Shown here piece after piece: positions 22,136-33,209 of a stretch of 64,000 bases of DNA (its first letter is position 1; the number at the start of each line of letters is the position of its first letter). The position numbers and the translations under genes are program-made. The notes beneath the pieces are model-generated. The model made no database searches, was not told the DNA's origin, and worked only from the letters and a program-made list of their open reading frames with translations. Source of the stretch: Isoetes taiwanensis (Eukaryota; Streptophyta; Lycopodiopsida; Isoetales; Isoetaceae). Location: the NCBI GenBank assembly GCA_021234155.1, contig JAJEKV010000002.1, forward strand, positions 15,601,428-15,665,427. The letters are read 5' to 3'.

Positions 22136-22689
22136 GCTTTAACCTCGAAATAACATTCTGCAGCAGAGAAGCAGATGTATCAGTTCTTGTAGACAAATTC
22201 ATGCCCTTCGCTTGTGACCAGAGACGGAGAAGTGGAGGAGAGCACTCATCTTGAGGTGGGTATTTGCAGGTCCTTATTCATCGATTGAGCCGCCGCCATT
22301 ACCGGTCCGTAACATCCTTGATCCACAACGAATCGACCGGGTGCATTTACAGGGGAACAAGGGGTTTTTAGTAAATCATCAACATATCGAAAGTATATTC
22401 CAAAGATATACTCGATATCCCACAAACCCACATAAACGAGGGTTTGCCCCCCTAGGGGCAACCCAAAAAATGCTGGTACCCTGGCAGATCGAGCAGCCTG
22501 TGGCCTGGGTGTTCCCATGTTTCCATGAGGAAGATGAGGTCCATGTCCACAGCTACTGAATTGAGGCTATCGCCCTTCTGCCACGGGAAATCACCACCCG
22601 GAGGCACAATTCCTATTGAGCGGTCGGAGATGCTTGTGTAGTGTGTGTCACGGATGGACCAGCAGTGGGGAGCGACCAATTGCGGGGAG

Positions 22690-24217
22690 ACTTAGGATAA
22701 GCGTAAGCGGAGGAGGCGGGGGGCATTTGATTTGGCGGGGAGCGCATCGAGGTCCGAGTTGTAGGGGCGGATTGCGGAGGAGGATCGAGCGGAGGCGGCT
22801 AGGGTAGTATTTGCGAGGTGCAGGCTTGCGGCATTTGGTCGACTGCGGGCGTCCCTGACCCTGGCGAACTCCCTCCTGCGTGCCTCCTGTTGCACTGGAG
22901 TAAGATCCCGGCTCACATACAGAGATGTGCCCTTCAGTAACTTGCTCTGTCGCAGTATGGCCTCTCGAACTCGTGCATCCGCAACCGTGAACACCACGAC
23001 TCACCGTGGCACGGGCAATTGAACCCCACACCGGCTGGGCTGGTCGTAACCCGAGCAGTCCTAGACCGGGAAACATCATGCCCAAGGATGCTGTGTGTAT
23101 ATCTTACGGGTGAGATTCTCTCCGGCTCTTAAACGAGCCCCCGAACTACCGAGGTTGTGGCTCCGTCGCTGCGCTCCGCGAACTTAGCATCCGGTGAGGG
23201 CCTCGCCCACTCTGGCCTGGTGGCGGCCCGCGTGATGATGGTGCGGCGAGGCGGCTGCGCCGCGTTCAGGTTGACCGGTGACCCGATTGGCGTCTTGCGG
23301 GTTGTTGGTCTTGCGGTGCTGGTGTGCTTGTCTTTGCGGCTTACGTTCTCACGAAGTGCGGGCTTCGGCTCTTGCAAAGGCTTGGTCTGTCTTGCCATCT
23401 CCAGCGTGCGGTGCGCCATTGTTCATGCGCCCTGCACGGAGGCCCTTGCCTTCTTGGAGCAGCGACGGTCGGACTCTCTGCATTTTCGGTCCGTGCCAAA
23501 TCCTTCTCCCGAAGGGTGCTTTCGATCTTTGCACTGGTTAACTTCCAAGGCAGCCTGCAACCTCTGTCTTGCAGCGGTAGCCTCCTCAACTTCCAACTGG
23601 AGTGTGGCCTGTGCGTGCCGTGCCATGGCATTGGCCTCATCAACCTCGATGCGGAGCTGAGACGTGATTGCAAGTGTCTCGCGCTCTGCCCGGTCCCTGT
23701 CCTGTCTCGCAGCGTCCAGGGTATCCATGCGAGCCTGCATGTCTGCGAGCACCTGCCGGTCTTCTTTGTCTCTCGAGTGCACCAGCGGATCTTTTCGTCA
23801 TCCGGCCGGTGTCTTTGGGTCTCCAACTCAGTGATCTGTTGTTTCGCTATCACAAACTGTCTGCGCAACACGTGGGATGTTGCAGACTCCATCTTCGTCT
23901 CCAGGCCCGCAATGCGGGCACTATTGGCCTCAACCCCAGCTTGGATGGCGGCCCAAGGTTCTGCCAACGGAGGGGGCCTTGTGGGGCGTGAGCAGCCAAC
24001 TTCCGGCTGCCGAGCCGGCCCGGCTGTGTGGGTCTTGGCCCGGGCCTCCTTCTTCATGGAGGATGTCTCTCCCTTGCCCACTGCATTTGCACGGGGCCGC
24101 TTCCTTGGTGGCCCTTCTTGGTTTTCCCAGGCAGGCTCGGTCTGCTTGGGGGAGGTCGGCCAGTTTGTCTTTGGGGGTTTGCCCGAGGTGGGTGTCTTGG
24201 GTGCGTGGGAAGCTCAC
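22690..24217 (-). pseudogene. LINE A ORF1 (coiled coil plus RRM-like), frameshifted
   Basis: N-terminal basic part (near 24217-24060), a coiled-coil-like stretch (KMESATSHVLRRQFVIAKQQ, then RIEVDEANAMARHAQATL near 23650) and an RRM/C-terminal part (VREAILRQSKLLKGTSLYVS, then RDLTPVQQEARRREFARVRD near 22930). The order is that of animal-type L1 ORF1 proteins (Transposase_22). Several frame changes make it a relic. Long open frames on the other strand here (23324-24556) are GC-rich shadows. Confidence 0.68.
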
Positions 24218-24476
24218 CTGCTAGGGGTGAGTCCGGACACTGGGCTGCTTCTGTGGCCACGACTGGGAGTATGGCACGTCAAGCAAGGTTTAGGCTATGG
24301 CAGGGGCTTGTCAGGTCTGGCAGGGCTAGGCAGGCTATGGCAGGGCTGTGGCCAGGCTAGGCAAAGCCAAGAGGCAGTTGGTTGTATGAGAAAATATGCA
24401 ATGAAAATGTCAAATAGGATTTTTGCAATTGCGTTCATTATGGCCGCTATTGCACAACGTGTGCAATTGTACACAC

Positions 24477-24548
24477 GCTTTTCTTTATCTCGTTTCCTTC
24501 TAGGCCGGTCAGGCTTTTCTTTATCTGGTTTCCTTCTAGGCCGGTCAG
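24477..24548 (+). repeat. Tandem pair of 36-bp units
   Basis: Two adjacent copies of a 36-nt unit starting GCTTTTCTTTATCT and ending TAGGCCGGTCAG, differing at one base. Just upstream at about 24450-24466 is a perfect inverted repeat TTGCACA-ACG-TGTGCAA. Both may belong to the 5' leader of the LINE A element. Confidence 0.8.
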
Positions 24549-24560
24549 GAGGATGATGTG

Positions 24561-26440
24561 TTGCAGGAGGTAGAAATTAGAAATTCTTTATTTTTAACAA
24601 GTTCAAAATTTAAAAACAAGCTCAAAATTTGGTGGATAAATGGCTCTCTCATATAAATAGCAAATGTGCTTAACAAATGAGCTTAACAAGTAACTTGGAT
24701 GGGTATACAACTGTGGACATATTTTGGTAAATTTTTCTAAACAAATTATTGCTTGTCCCATCTGCTTTCAGTCCGAGCTTCAATCCTGTTTCGTCCCTTG
24801 CTTCTGTGATTCTGAGCTCAACTTCTATTTCTAGCTCAGAGAAAACAGAGCTTTTTGTTTCGGCGACCTTGTTGAATAGGAAAGATCTCAAAATCCAAAA
24901 AGAAAAAAATCCAAAGAGGCATGAAATTGTTTTTCATATTGCTCAACCGAGTGGCATATGGCCGCAACTATGGCTGTCGTACCTCCCCTGCCCAAGTTGA
25001 AAGTAAATCCGAAGTACTCATCTGTGCACGTATGCCGCTTAATTCCTACAAAGCTTTAAGCTATGGGTTGATTCCTAAGCACCTTTGCAGCTGCGAAGCT
25101 TAAGCCTTGATTCCTATGGAGCTGTTGGCTTCAGCTTTGTTGAATCTGACACAATGTAAGTAATGCAAACACCGGCGGCTTTGTTGAGATAGGGCGACTG
25201 AAGACACAGCGCCATAGCTGGCTCCGGATCAAACATGCAAAGCAAACAAGGCCGGCACAAACAGGGGGAGTAGCGATGCCGCTCTGCAAGCAGCGGAGGA
25301 TATTGCGTGAAAATAGAACACACAAAATTGCACAGTAATTTGGACATACCATTTATTACGATAGGTTTGGCTCGCCCTAACGAGCTCTCCGGCCCCTTAT
25401 CAAGTATAATGCAATGGGGCAAATGGCGGCACATTCATTTTGCCTCGTAATGGTATGAAACATGATATTTTACGCATGATATTTTGCATTGACGTGGGTT
25501 TCAAAGACCATGTGCTGAGAAGGTCCCATCAAATTTCCTACAGTTATTCTGACCAGTTCTCATATTTTGTGTTTAGAGTCAAGAACTTTCTGTTGTAATA
25601 ATAGAAAACATAAGAAAACTTGCCGAAAAACTTCTTAAGATCCCCTAACTTAGCCGAATTCAATTTCAACCCGTTGGTTTCTAGTGTTCCTCGGACTTTG
25701 CCCAACACTGGACGGAAGAGAAGATATTATTTGGGTGCAACACATATTACAGCTTGCAATGTTATCTATAAGCTTGAAAACCTGGTTCTAACCTTATATT
25801 TTTGCGAACAAACCCATCCTTTGATGGTTTGAGTTAATGCATGGCATGAAAAATGCGGTGCATTTATTGGCTCCCGATTTGGGCTTGGATTCCAGAGGGG
25901 GTATTAGACTCGTGGAAGAGGGGTGGTTTCACCTTTCAAGGTTATTCCACAAGTCGAATACCCCTTCTACATGTTGATATTAGACACCTCAAAATACCTT
26001 CAAGACAGAAAAACTCTGTTGCCGGAACTGAAATCCCAAGAAAATGCAGGTATTGGACTCGTCTAAACTCATGCTGCTATTCTACAAGTCGAATACCCCA
26101 AGGGAGTTGTTAGACTCGTCTAAACTAACTCTATATTGTGCAAGTTGAATACCCCTTTGGCTATCCCACAAGTCAAATACCCCTTCTTCTTTTTTAATTT
26201 CGATATAGTAAGGGATTAGGCTTGTCCAGAGCACAGATTTATTGCACAAGCATTCTAAAGTCATGATCGTTTAACTAGTGTTAGTGCTTCAAATACATTT
26301 GGTCTTTTGGCACTTTAACTTGATTCCATGTTTGCTTGGACAAAAGCGAAATGGTGGCTTTTTGGTGCTTGACGATTCTAACATGTATAAAATATTCATG
26401 GCACTTTTTATACAAACCTTGGTTGAAGGAGAAGCGAGAT
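24561..26440. other. Non-coding stretch with recurring AAGTCGAATACCCC words
   Basis: No gene recognised. The word AAGTCGAATACCCC occurs at about 25951 and 26086, with one-base variants at 26142 and 26170, alternating with TTAGACTCGT or TTGGACTCGTCTAAACT. Two related words occur near 37553 and 37581. Confidence 0.6.
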
Positions 26441-29400
26441 CATATATTTATTTATTTTATTTATTTATTTATTTATTCTTGCTCACTTTGGGCCTTGAGG
26501 CCATGGAGCACAAAAATACACACGGAATATTCACTGGAGTTTTAACAAAAGGGCTCGATGAGCATCTACTGCCTTTATGTATAATCCTAACTCATAGCTA
26601 GAAATTGAAAGCAATGAATAAAAATCAACTTCATGAATTTCTGATTGCTCCCTGATATCTCTATATGCTTCGCACTGTAAGAAAACATGTGTTTCATCCT
26701 CAACCTGGCCCGAATCACATGTTCTACAAATTCGATCCTCAAGCGGTGTCTTTGACCATTGACCAGTCTCAATTTCCAATCTGTGTGAGCTTGTCCTGTA
26801 ACGGGCAATGATGTGCTTCAGGGATGTCGGTATGTCTTCTGTTAGGTATGCTTGACTCTTGTATTCATCCATATGATTGATCTGAGTTCTATAATGAAGC
26901 AACCTGCTACCTTGATGCTGCCATAACCGTTCTAGTGCCAACCGTTCCAGCAAAATTCTCGCATCTGATTTACAATCCGGCCAGTTTCCATCATGCAAAC
27001 TCCATCTATCTGCCCATTTTGCGAAATCTTGCATCCAACCTTGCTGTTCTGACATCTTCATAGCTTGAAAGGATAGACGTTCTGGTGATTGACCTCTGAT
27101 CCTGTTCACAAAATTTACACTCTGAAACAATGCTTCTAATTCCAAAGGGAACATACCTGCTTCAGCGAGCATGATTGCGTAGGGGGTCTGAACCTTTATG
27201 CCTAACACATTTTTCAGAAAGAGTTTCTGAACCGCTTCTATCCGATTCCACAGCTTAGCAGAGAGACTAGCCCCCCATATTGGAGCTCCGTATAAAAGCA
27301 CTGTTTGAACCAATGTTTTAAATAACATTTTCCTTAGATCCCAATCATACAGAGCAATCTTAGAGCATTTTGCAAGCATAGCATAGAGCGCCATTTTCCC
27401 CCCTGTTGATCTTCTTTTAACACAATCCTTCCAATCATATTTGGAGGAGAAATCAATCCCGAGATATTTATAACTTTCCACTGTCTCGATCTCTTGCCCC
27501 TGATATATAAAATCAGGCCTTTCCCGTGTTCCAAATACCATAACTTTCGATTTTTTGAGATTCACTTTCATCTTCCTTTCTTTGCAGAAAGCTTCAAGGC
27601 TGTGTAAGTGTGTCTGCATGACGTGTTTTTTGGATGTTAAAAGCACTACATCATCAGCGTACAATAGCAATTGGATCACATATGTGCCAAGCTGGACCCC
27701 TGCCAGAGACCGTGCATGCAACCATTCTTCTAGCTCATCTATGAAGAGGCCGAATAATGTTGGGGATAAAGGGCATCCTTGACGCACTCCAATGGTGTTC
27801 TTGATCACATAAGGGACATCCCATGATATTTTAATTAGTACTTCAGAGTATAACTGTGCCACTGCTCCTCTCATATCCTCTGGGACACCTAGACTCTCCA
27901 TTTGATCCCCTAACTCTTTTCTTTGCACGGTATCAAAAGCCTTGGAGAAATCTATAAACGCGACATACAATGCAGCAGATGGTACTTTTGCTTTCTCTAC
28001 TAGCACACGAAGCGTAAGTGCATGATCACGCGTATTAAAATCTTGTCGGAAACCTGCTTGACATTTAGATCGTTTATTTTTCTCCTCTGCCCATGTGCTC
28101 AGCTTGTGCTCCAACAGACTGCCCAGTATTTTGGCAAAAGTACTACCTATGAGGATAGTTCTGTAATTCTGCACTTCTGTCTTATCTCCCGATTTATGAA
28201 TTGGATGGACCCTATTCAGCTTCCAACCATGTGGCAGCCCCTGTCTAATGCTCATGTTCAGCAGCTCTGTAAGCTTATCCTTAGTATTTTCCCCTCCCCA
28301 TTTGAAAAGCTCCACACATAATCCATCTAGGTCATGCGCTTTATTATTCTTCATCCCTGATAGCACTTCACTAACCTCCTCTTTATTAAAAAGATCTTCG
28401 GCAATGGCTAAAATTGGCATGCATTCTAAATCACCTATATCATACATACCTTGCACTAATTTTAGCAGGGCATCTGTCTCCAAATTTGGCTGGCCCGATT
28501 TCCTATTCAGGGATGTCCAGAATCCTTTTGGGTCACGCCATATCTGTTCTTTCAAGGCAGATTGCTTTTGTTTAAGAAAAGCTTGCTTTTTCTTTTGCAC
28601 AAATCTCTTGTACCAATTTGGCTTCCTGATGCATTTGGGTGGAAGTCTGGCTCTTGCTGCTCTACATTCTGAGTCCCACCATGAGTTACATGGTCGTCCT
28701 GGCATTGGTTTTTTGGTGAGGCCAAAGATTGCTGTGGCAGCCTGCAAAACCAAGCTGGCAAACTTATCTGCATCTTCAGCTAGATGTCCCGTCCATTCAG
28801 CAGAAGAAATGAGGTGTTCGACCTGCTTCTCATATGGCTCATTGTATTTGTAAGTGATTTTCAGTCTTGGATGAAAGGAAAAGTGTTCCTTATGCAAAGG
28901 ATTAGATGTGAACTCTACGTGCAAAGGGGAATGATCTGATTCCGGTATTTTATCTCCCACTGTGTATGCTGATATCATATCCAGATCACGTGCTAAGAAA
29001 TAATCCACCATGCTTGACCCCGTATGGCTGAAGCAAGTAGAATTTCCAGAGTAGGGAAACTTGTGGATGCCATTTGCTATCTTCAATCCGCAAATGGTGC
29101 CTGTTTCTAACAGAAATTCTCCCATTGCATTTGAGAGTTTATCTTCTGAACTCCTATTAAATAACTCTTCTTGCTCATCCAGGCATGCATCCGGGGGATC
29201 TACAAATGTTCGAGACTGATGGCAGCCCGTTCTGGCATTAAAATCACCAATAAGGAATATTTTTCCCTGTTCACTAAATTCCAATGCATCAGCACACAGG
29301 TTTCCCAGAGGATCATCCATATCGAAATTCCTGTTTTTGTATAAAGTGGCATTGAGTGGAGCAAAATAGCATGCAGCAATGAAAAGATCTACCTTTGAGG

Positions 29401-29640
29401 TCTTTATTTTCAACCACAGATACTGTTTATTTACATCTTCTTTCACTATCTGGAGAGCAGGCTCCATGCATTTGTTTCCATAGACAGCTATTCCTCCGTG
29501 ACCTCGCCCTGGTCCTTCCTTCTTTTCATTCCATGAATGACCAATTACTACATGTCCCGGTATGTCGGGCAAAGAGCGAGATTGGTGTTCCCATGTCTCC
29601 ACAAAGATCAATATATCTTGCTGTTTCCATATTTCAATTG
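26441..29640 (-). mobile_element. LINE family B (copy B2), 5'-truncated, long open ORF2
   Basis: Minus-strand L1-like element with a (AAAT)n-type tail at about 26448-26477. Just inside the tail is a small hairpin from GGCCTCAAGGCC flanked by TGCTC and GAGCA, shared with the 3' end of B1. It is cut at about 29640, inside the endonuclease, where a foldback element begins. Its ORF2 has no stop, so it is much better preserved than B1. Confidence 0.92.
26531..29640 (-). CDS. LINE B2 ORF2: endonuclease-reverse transcriptase
   Basis: Domains in order: endonuclease lacking its first residues (VETWEHQ, LAACYFAPLNA, GDFNARTG, SMVDYFLARD, ESDHSPLHVEF); linker with GRPCNSWWD; reverse transcriptase (VHPIHKSGDK, VAFIDFSKAFDTV, GVRQGCPLSPTLFG, LLLYADDVVLL); post-polymerase LLYGAPIWG; C-terminal CX2CX9HX4C (CRTC...H..C). 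About 1035 codons are open. The frame extends about 12 codons upstream to 29677, but those codons come from the foldback element, so the first catalytic residues of the endonuclease are missing and the protein is unlikely to be fully active. Confidence 0.9.
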
Positions 29641-29644
29641 TTGC

Positions 29645-30112
29645 ACACAAACCATTGCATTTAACACATTTAAACAAAAATCCCCCTTAAACCCCCTTTG
29701 GTTTGGGTGCATATTCACACGGGGGTTACTCCGGGCAACGAGAGCTGTCGGATGGGCATATAACCCCTTTATTCCAAAATCTGGACCATACATAGCGATC
29801 CTCATTTATGGGGTATGCATGTACAAGTTTTTGTATACTGTATATTAAAGTTTACAAAATACTATAAGGTTTGAGAGAATGTACTTAATGGTGAATTTTG
29901 TACATGTATTGTAAATATATTTTTGGGGCTCTCGCTGCCCTACATAACCCCCCTTGTGAATATGCACCCAAACCAAAGGGGGTTTAAGGGGGATTTTTGT
30001 TTAAATGTGTTAAATGCAATGGTTTGTGTTAGTAATGTTAATGGTAGTTGTGTGTTGATTGTTATATTAAAAAAAAATTTGGGCCCTTCGGGCCCTAACT
30101 AAAGCAAACATA
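29645..30112. mobile_element. Foldback (long inverted repeat) element, copy 1
   Basis: Two arms of roughly 100 nt (about 29645-29750 and 29934-30030) are reverse complements; they contain TTAAACCCCCTTTGGTTTGG and GTGCATATTCACA. A loop of about 180 nt separates them. To the right, and also in copy 2 at 62313-62825, follows a poly-A stretch, the hairpin GGGCCC-TTC-GGGCCC (30081-30095) and AAAGCAAACATA. The outer part of the left arm is missing, cut at the LINE B2 junction. No transposase is present. Confidence 0.85.
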
Positions 30113-31160
30113 GATAAACTTTATGGGTCAGTTAGCCTGTTTATGTAAGTATATAAGTGCCAAGAAATATACACTATAGAGGTTGTTTATGTAAGTACAT
30201 AAGTGCCAAAAAATAAACAATTGTAAGAATATGATGATTTCCTATGCAGAATCTGACCATTAAATAGTAAGAACAAAGAACAAAGGATATGTAGAAAATG
30301 CATGGATATAAATATCTTATTTGAGCACCACAATCTCATAGAGGCATTTCCACCATTAAATATTGAGAACAAAGAACATGTAGCAAATGTATAAAATGTA
30401 TATGATACATAAAAACATTGAACTTGGCGGCAACTGCCCAATGAATTTCGAATATCCCATTTCATCAAATATCCTATTTCAACATGACAAGTATCATGTA
30501 TTCAGCATGTGAAGGTTAGTCATTACATAAATAGTTAAATAGATTCACCTTTCATCTGGGGCATTAGAGAGGCTGTAATGCTTTGGGCTTGTGAAGCCTT
30601 TATCGCAAATGCATTACCCTACATTTTATGAAATCTCTGCGCCTGAAACAACTTTATTTTCTTTAAAAGCATCTTCTAGCATTTTGCATTACCATATATT
30701 ACAAAAAGGTAAGCAATTCAAGCAGTCCAAAGGACATTGTTTCAACTAGTAGTAGAAGAAAGAAAGTGGAAAATCCGTTATTCTGCTACCTTGCAGTCTC
30801 TGCAGTATCAGTATAAACAGAATTTAAAATGTGAACTTTAATTTAAGAGTACAAACTATGAGAATGCATATTACAATCATACCTGGCAGATGTGATCGGA
30901 CAGGATGCTGTGAATAATGGCATATACATTAAGCAATTAAGCAGAGAATAAGGAGGTAGCCTTCCAATATCACGGAATCCTTCAGTTAAGATATTAGATT
31001 CTGGCCTTCCAATATGACGGAGTCGTCTAGTTAAAGGATTGGATTCTGCAACAATCTGTGTACCGAATGTAAGGCTTTTTTCTAGTAAAAAAAGCACTAA
31101 GAACTGAATAAACATTTATTTGAATACTACATGCTGCTTCTTAAGAGGTAAATTCCAAAA
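30113..31160. other. AT-rich non-coding stretch
   Basis: Nothing recognised apart from a paired 22-nt word (GGCCTTCCAATAT.ACGGA) at about 30956 and 31002. Confidence 0.45.
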
Positions 31161-31161
31161 G

Positions 31162-31485
31162 CTAAGCTTTAAGAGGACTTGCAATTCCCTTGCGAGTATA
31201 ATCTGCAGCCAGAACATAACTGAGGCATATTTTAACAAACGAAACTAGTATAAGAAAATAATGTCCACAGAGAACAAGAAAATAATGTCCACAGAGAACA
31301 AGAAAATAATATCCACAGAGAACAACTGGAACAATAAAAGTAGGATCTATTATTATTGTAGAAAGCAGCATTGCATGCGTAGCCATTGGGAGACACCGTT
31401 GTTTGGGGGCAGGAGATACCAGAGCTCTAGCAGGACACTTTGCAGCCTTAGCAGTCGCAACCTTAGCAGAAGAAACTCTAGGCAT
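31162..31485 (-). CDS. Possible small gene or exon with octapeptide repeat (unrecognised)
   Basis: A 107-codon frame starting MPRVSSAKVATAKAAKCPAR, which continues into three tandem copies of an 8-residue hydrophobic unit (LCGHYFLV-like) created by three tandem 24-nt units at about 31254-31326. The first half is basic and Ala-rich. No family recognised; the second half may be chance translation of a minisatellite. Confidence 0.2.
   Translation of the reverse strand: MPRVSSAKVATAKAAKCPARALVSPAPKQRCLPMATHAMLLSTIIIDPTFIVPVVLCGYYFLVLCGHYFLVLCGHYFLILVSFVKICLSYVLAADYTRKGIASPLKA
31254..31326 (+). repeat. Three tandem 24-bp units
   Basis: The unit GAAAATAATGTCCACAGAGA plus ACAA is repeated three times with one base change in the last copy. 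The length is a multiple of three, so the frame is kept on both strands. Confidence 0.85.
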
Positions 31486-32475
31486 AATATAAAGAATGAA
31501 GCGAAACTAGAAAGATAGAAACTTGGAGATGAAATGGAAGAAAACCTGGGATGAACAGTCTTGCTCTAGCATTCTGCTGCAAATAAAGGCCACCGCACGT
31601 TTCTTTCCTCAGAGTTGAAGCAGCAATCAATTTTACAATGGGACAACCGATCCCTAGGCAATAATCAGCTTAATCCTGGTTGGCAGACTTGAACTCTGTT
31701 TCAATCCAAAAGCTGTACCAAATTCCGGGGATGCAGCATGAATCCGATGCTGGAAATTTTACAGACAAACTACAATGGTAAAAAAAGCAGCGTAGAGAAT
31801 TTAGAAAAAGAAAAAAAAGAGAGAGCTCTACGACATAGGCTACTAGTTTCATGTCTGGAAGAACAAACCTAGTGCTGGGAAAAAGAAAAATGGTCTAGAA
31901 ACAGCGCCGGAGTAACTGGTCAGTGCTCTAGATGGCAAGAACCGTAAGAATCGACGAAATCCTGGGCTTAACTGCTTTTGAATGTTGAATAATAATAGGG
32001 TTTTGTAGCTTGGAGATAAGCCATCTCTGCTTTGCCCTAAATCATGAAGGGGAAAATGGGCATTCCTTTTTCCATAAGCTTGTCCCGGAACACACACAGT
32101 TTGCTAGATATTCTCTGTGCCAAAACCAGTTTCTCTACCAAGCTCGCAAAACCAGTCAAGACCCATGCCCAGAACCTACAGGCGACCTGAGGCCTGCCCT
32201 TGCGGCTCCTGCCGTACCTCCAAAGAAAACATAGAAGCAAAATCATGGACAATCGAAACCCTAAAATACCATGTTCGATGCTTGCATGTTCAATTTAGGA
32301 TAGTTAGTGAAATTATAGAGGTGTAACCATTGAAAAAAGGCCACTAAAACTATGCTGATAGTATGCGCACTCTAGATGTACCAATTAGTACGTCTCATGG
32401 AATACCATCATCAAATCATATAAAAACCTTAGGGAAACAAGTACAAAAATACAAAAGGAAACCCCCTGTTATTTT

Positions 32476-33202
32476 GCTACATATTCATTCTCAAGGCCCT
32501 GAATCCCTAGTTCTTTTTCCTCTTCGTGATCACTGCTTTTCCACTTTGATCTAGGTATGCCACAAAACCAGCATCCCTTGCTTCTTTCACCCTTGCCCAT
32601 TCTTTTTTCCGGATTTCCAACTGTGTTGGTGTGAGATCTGAATCAAGCCATATCTTTTCTCCTTTTAATGCAACTCGATTTTGCATGATCCTGTCTCTGG
32701 CTTCTTTAGAACAGAACCTGACAAGAATTGGGCGAGTATGGAAACCAGGTTTCCCCAATCTCCTTCCTGATACAAACTGGGGCTCATGAAGGTGCATCAT
32801 TTCCGAGAAGAAATGCTCTAGCACCTCTCGGATATTTTCATTTTCTTCTTCAGCTAATCCTGAGATTTTCAGGTTTTTAGCTCGAAACTCAAGATCTGCC
32901 TGCTCTGCTGTAATTTGTTCGTGGTGGAGTGACATTTGCTCCTTAGTTGTTTCAGCAATTAAGGTCGCAAGATTGTTTTCTAAAGTCTGGATCTGCACGG
33001 TATAATCAGTTTCCGGGTGCTTATCACTGGGTGTTTTCTGCTGTACCAGTTGATCCAAAGATTTTCTAAGAGATGAAACCTCACCCCTAAGATGGTGAAT
33101 TTTAGATTTCAATTCCTGAACAAGGGCCACCAGATCCGAGTTCCCCTCATATTCGATCCCCTCACCTTCAGATGAGGGTTTCTTTTTCGGTGGCATATGC
33201 AA
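32476..33202 (-). mobile_element. LINE family B fragment carrying only ORF1 (copy B3)
   Basis: ORF1 is complete, but homology to B1 ends about six codons into ORF2 (near 32476), after which the sequence is unrelated. The element therefore lacks its 3' side, the opposite of the usual 5' truncation of LINEs. Confidence 0.75.
32507..33202 (-). CDS. LINE B ORF1 protein (L1 ORF1p / Transposase_22 type)
   Basis: 231 codons, intact. The N-terminus is MHMPPKKKPSSEGEG (basic, Ser-rich). A coiled coil of about 90 residues follows (LVALVQELKSKIHHLRGEVS to about residue 110). The RRM-like domain reads NLKISGLAEEENENIREVLE, RRLGKPG, RPILVRFCSKEARDR and LKGEKIWLDSDLTPTQLEIR, and the C-terminal tail is basic. 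It is expected to trimerise through the coiled coil and bind LINE RNA. The stop is TAG, and the same frame continues GFRALRMNM towards ORF2 before the truncation. Confidence 0.85.
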   Translation of the reverse strand: MHMPPKKKPSSEGEGIEYEGNSDLVALVQELKSKIHHLRGEVSSLRKSLDQLVQQKTPSDKHPETDYTVQIQTLENNLATLIAETTKEQMSLHHEQITAEQADLEFRAKNLKISGLAEEENENIREVLEHFFSEMMHLHEPQFVSGRRLGKPGFHTRPILVRFCSKEARDRIMQNRVALKGEKIWLDSDLTPTQLEIRKKEWARVKEARDAGFVAYLDQSGKAVITKRKKN

Positions 33203-33209
33203 AATGCCC

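Larger units (their letters stand above)
22438..24560 (-). mobile_element. LINE family A, 5' part: ORF1 and start of endonuclease
   Basis: GC-rich, minus strand. ORF1 runs from about 24217 to 22690, followed by the endonuclease N-terminus (about 22680-22450: FLMETWEHPGHRLLDLPGY). The element stops abruptly near 22440, at the point where copy A3 (16483 downwards) begins. It is probably the other half of A3. Confidence 0.75.

Noticed and set aside
23324-24556. 410-codon open frame on the plus strand
   Set aside because: It is antisense to the LINE A ORF1 in GC-rich DNA; its translation is low-complexity and matches nothing.
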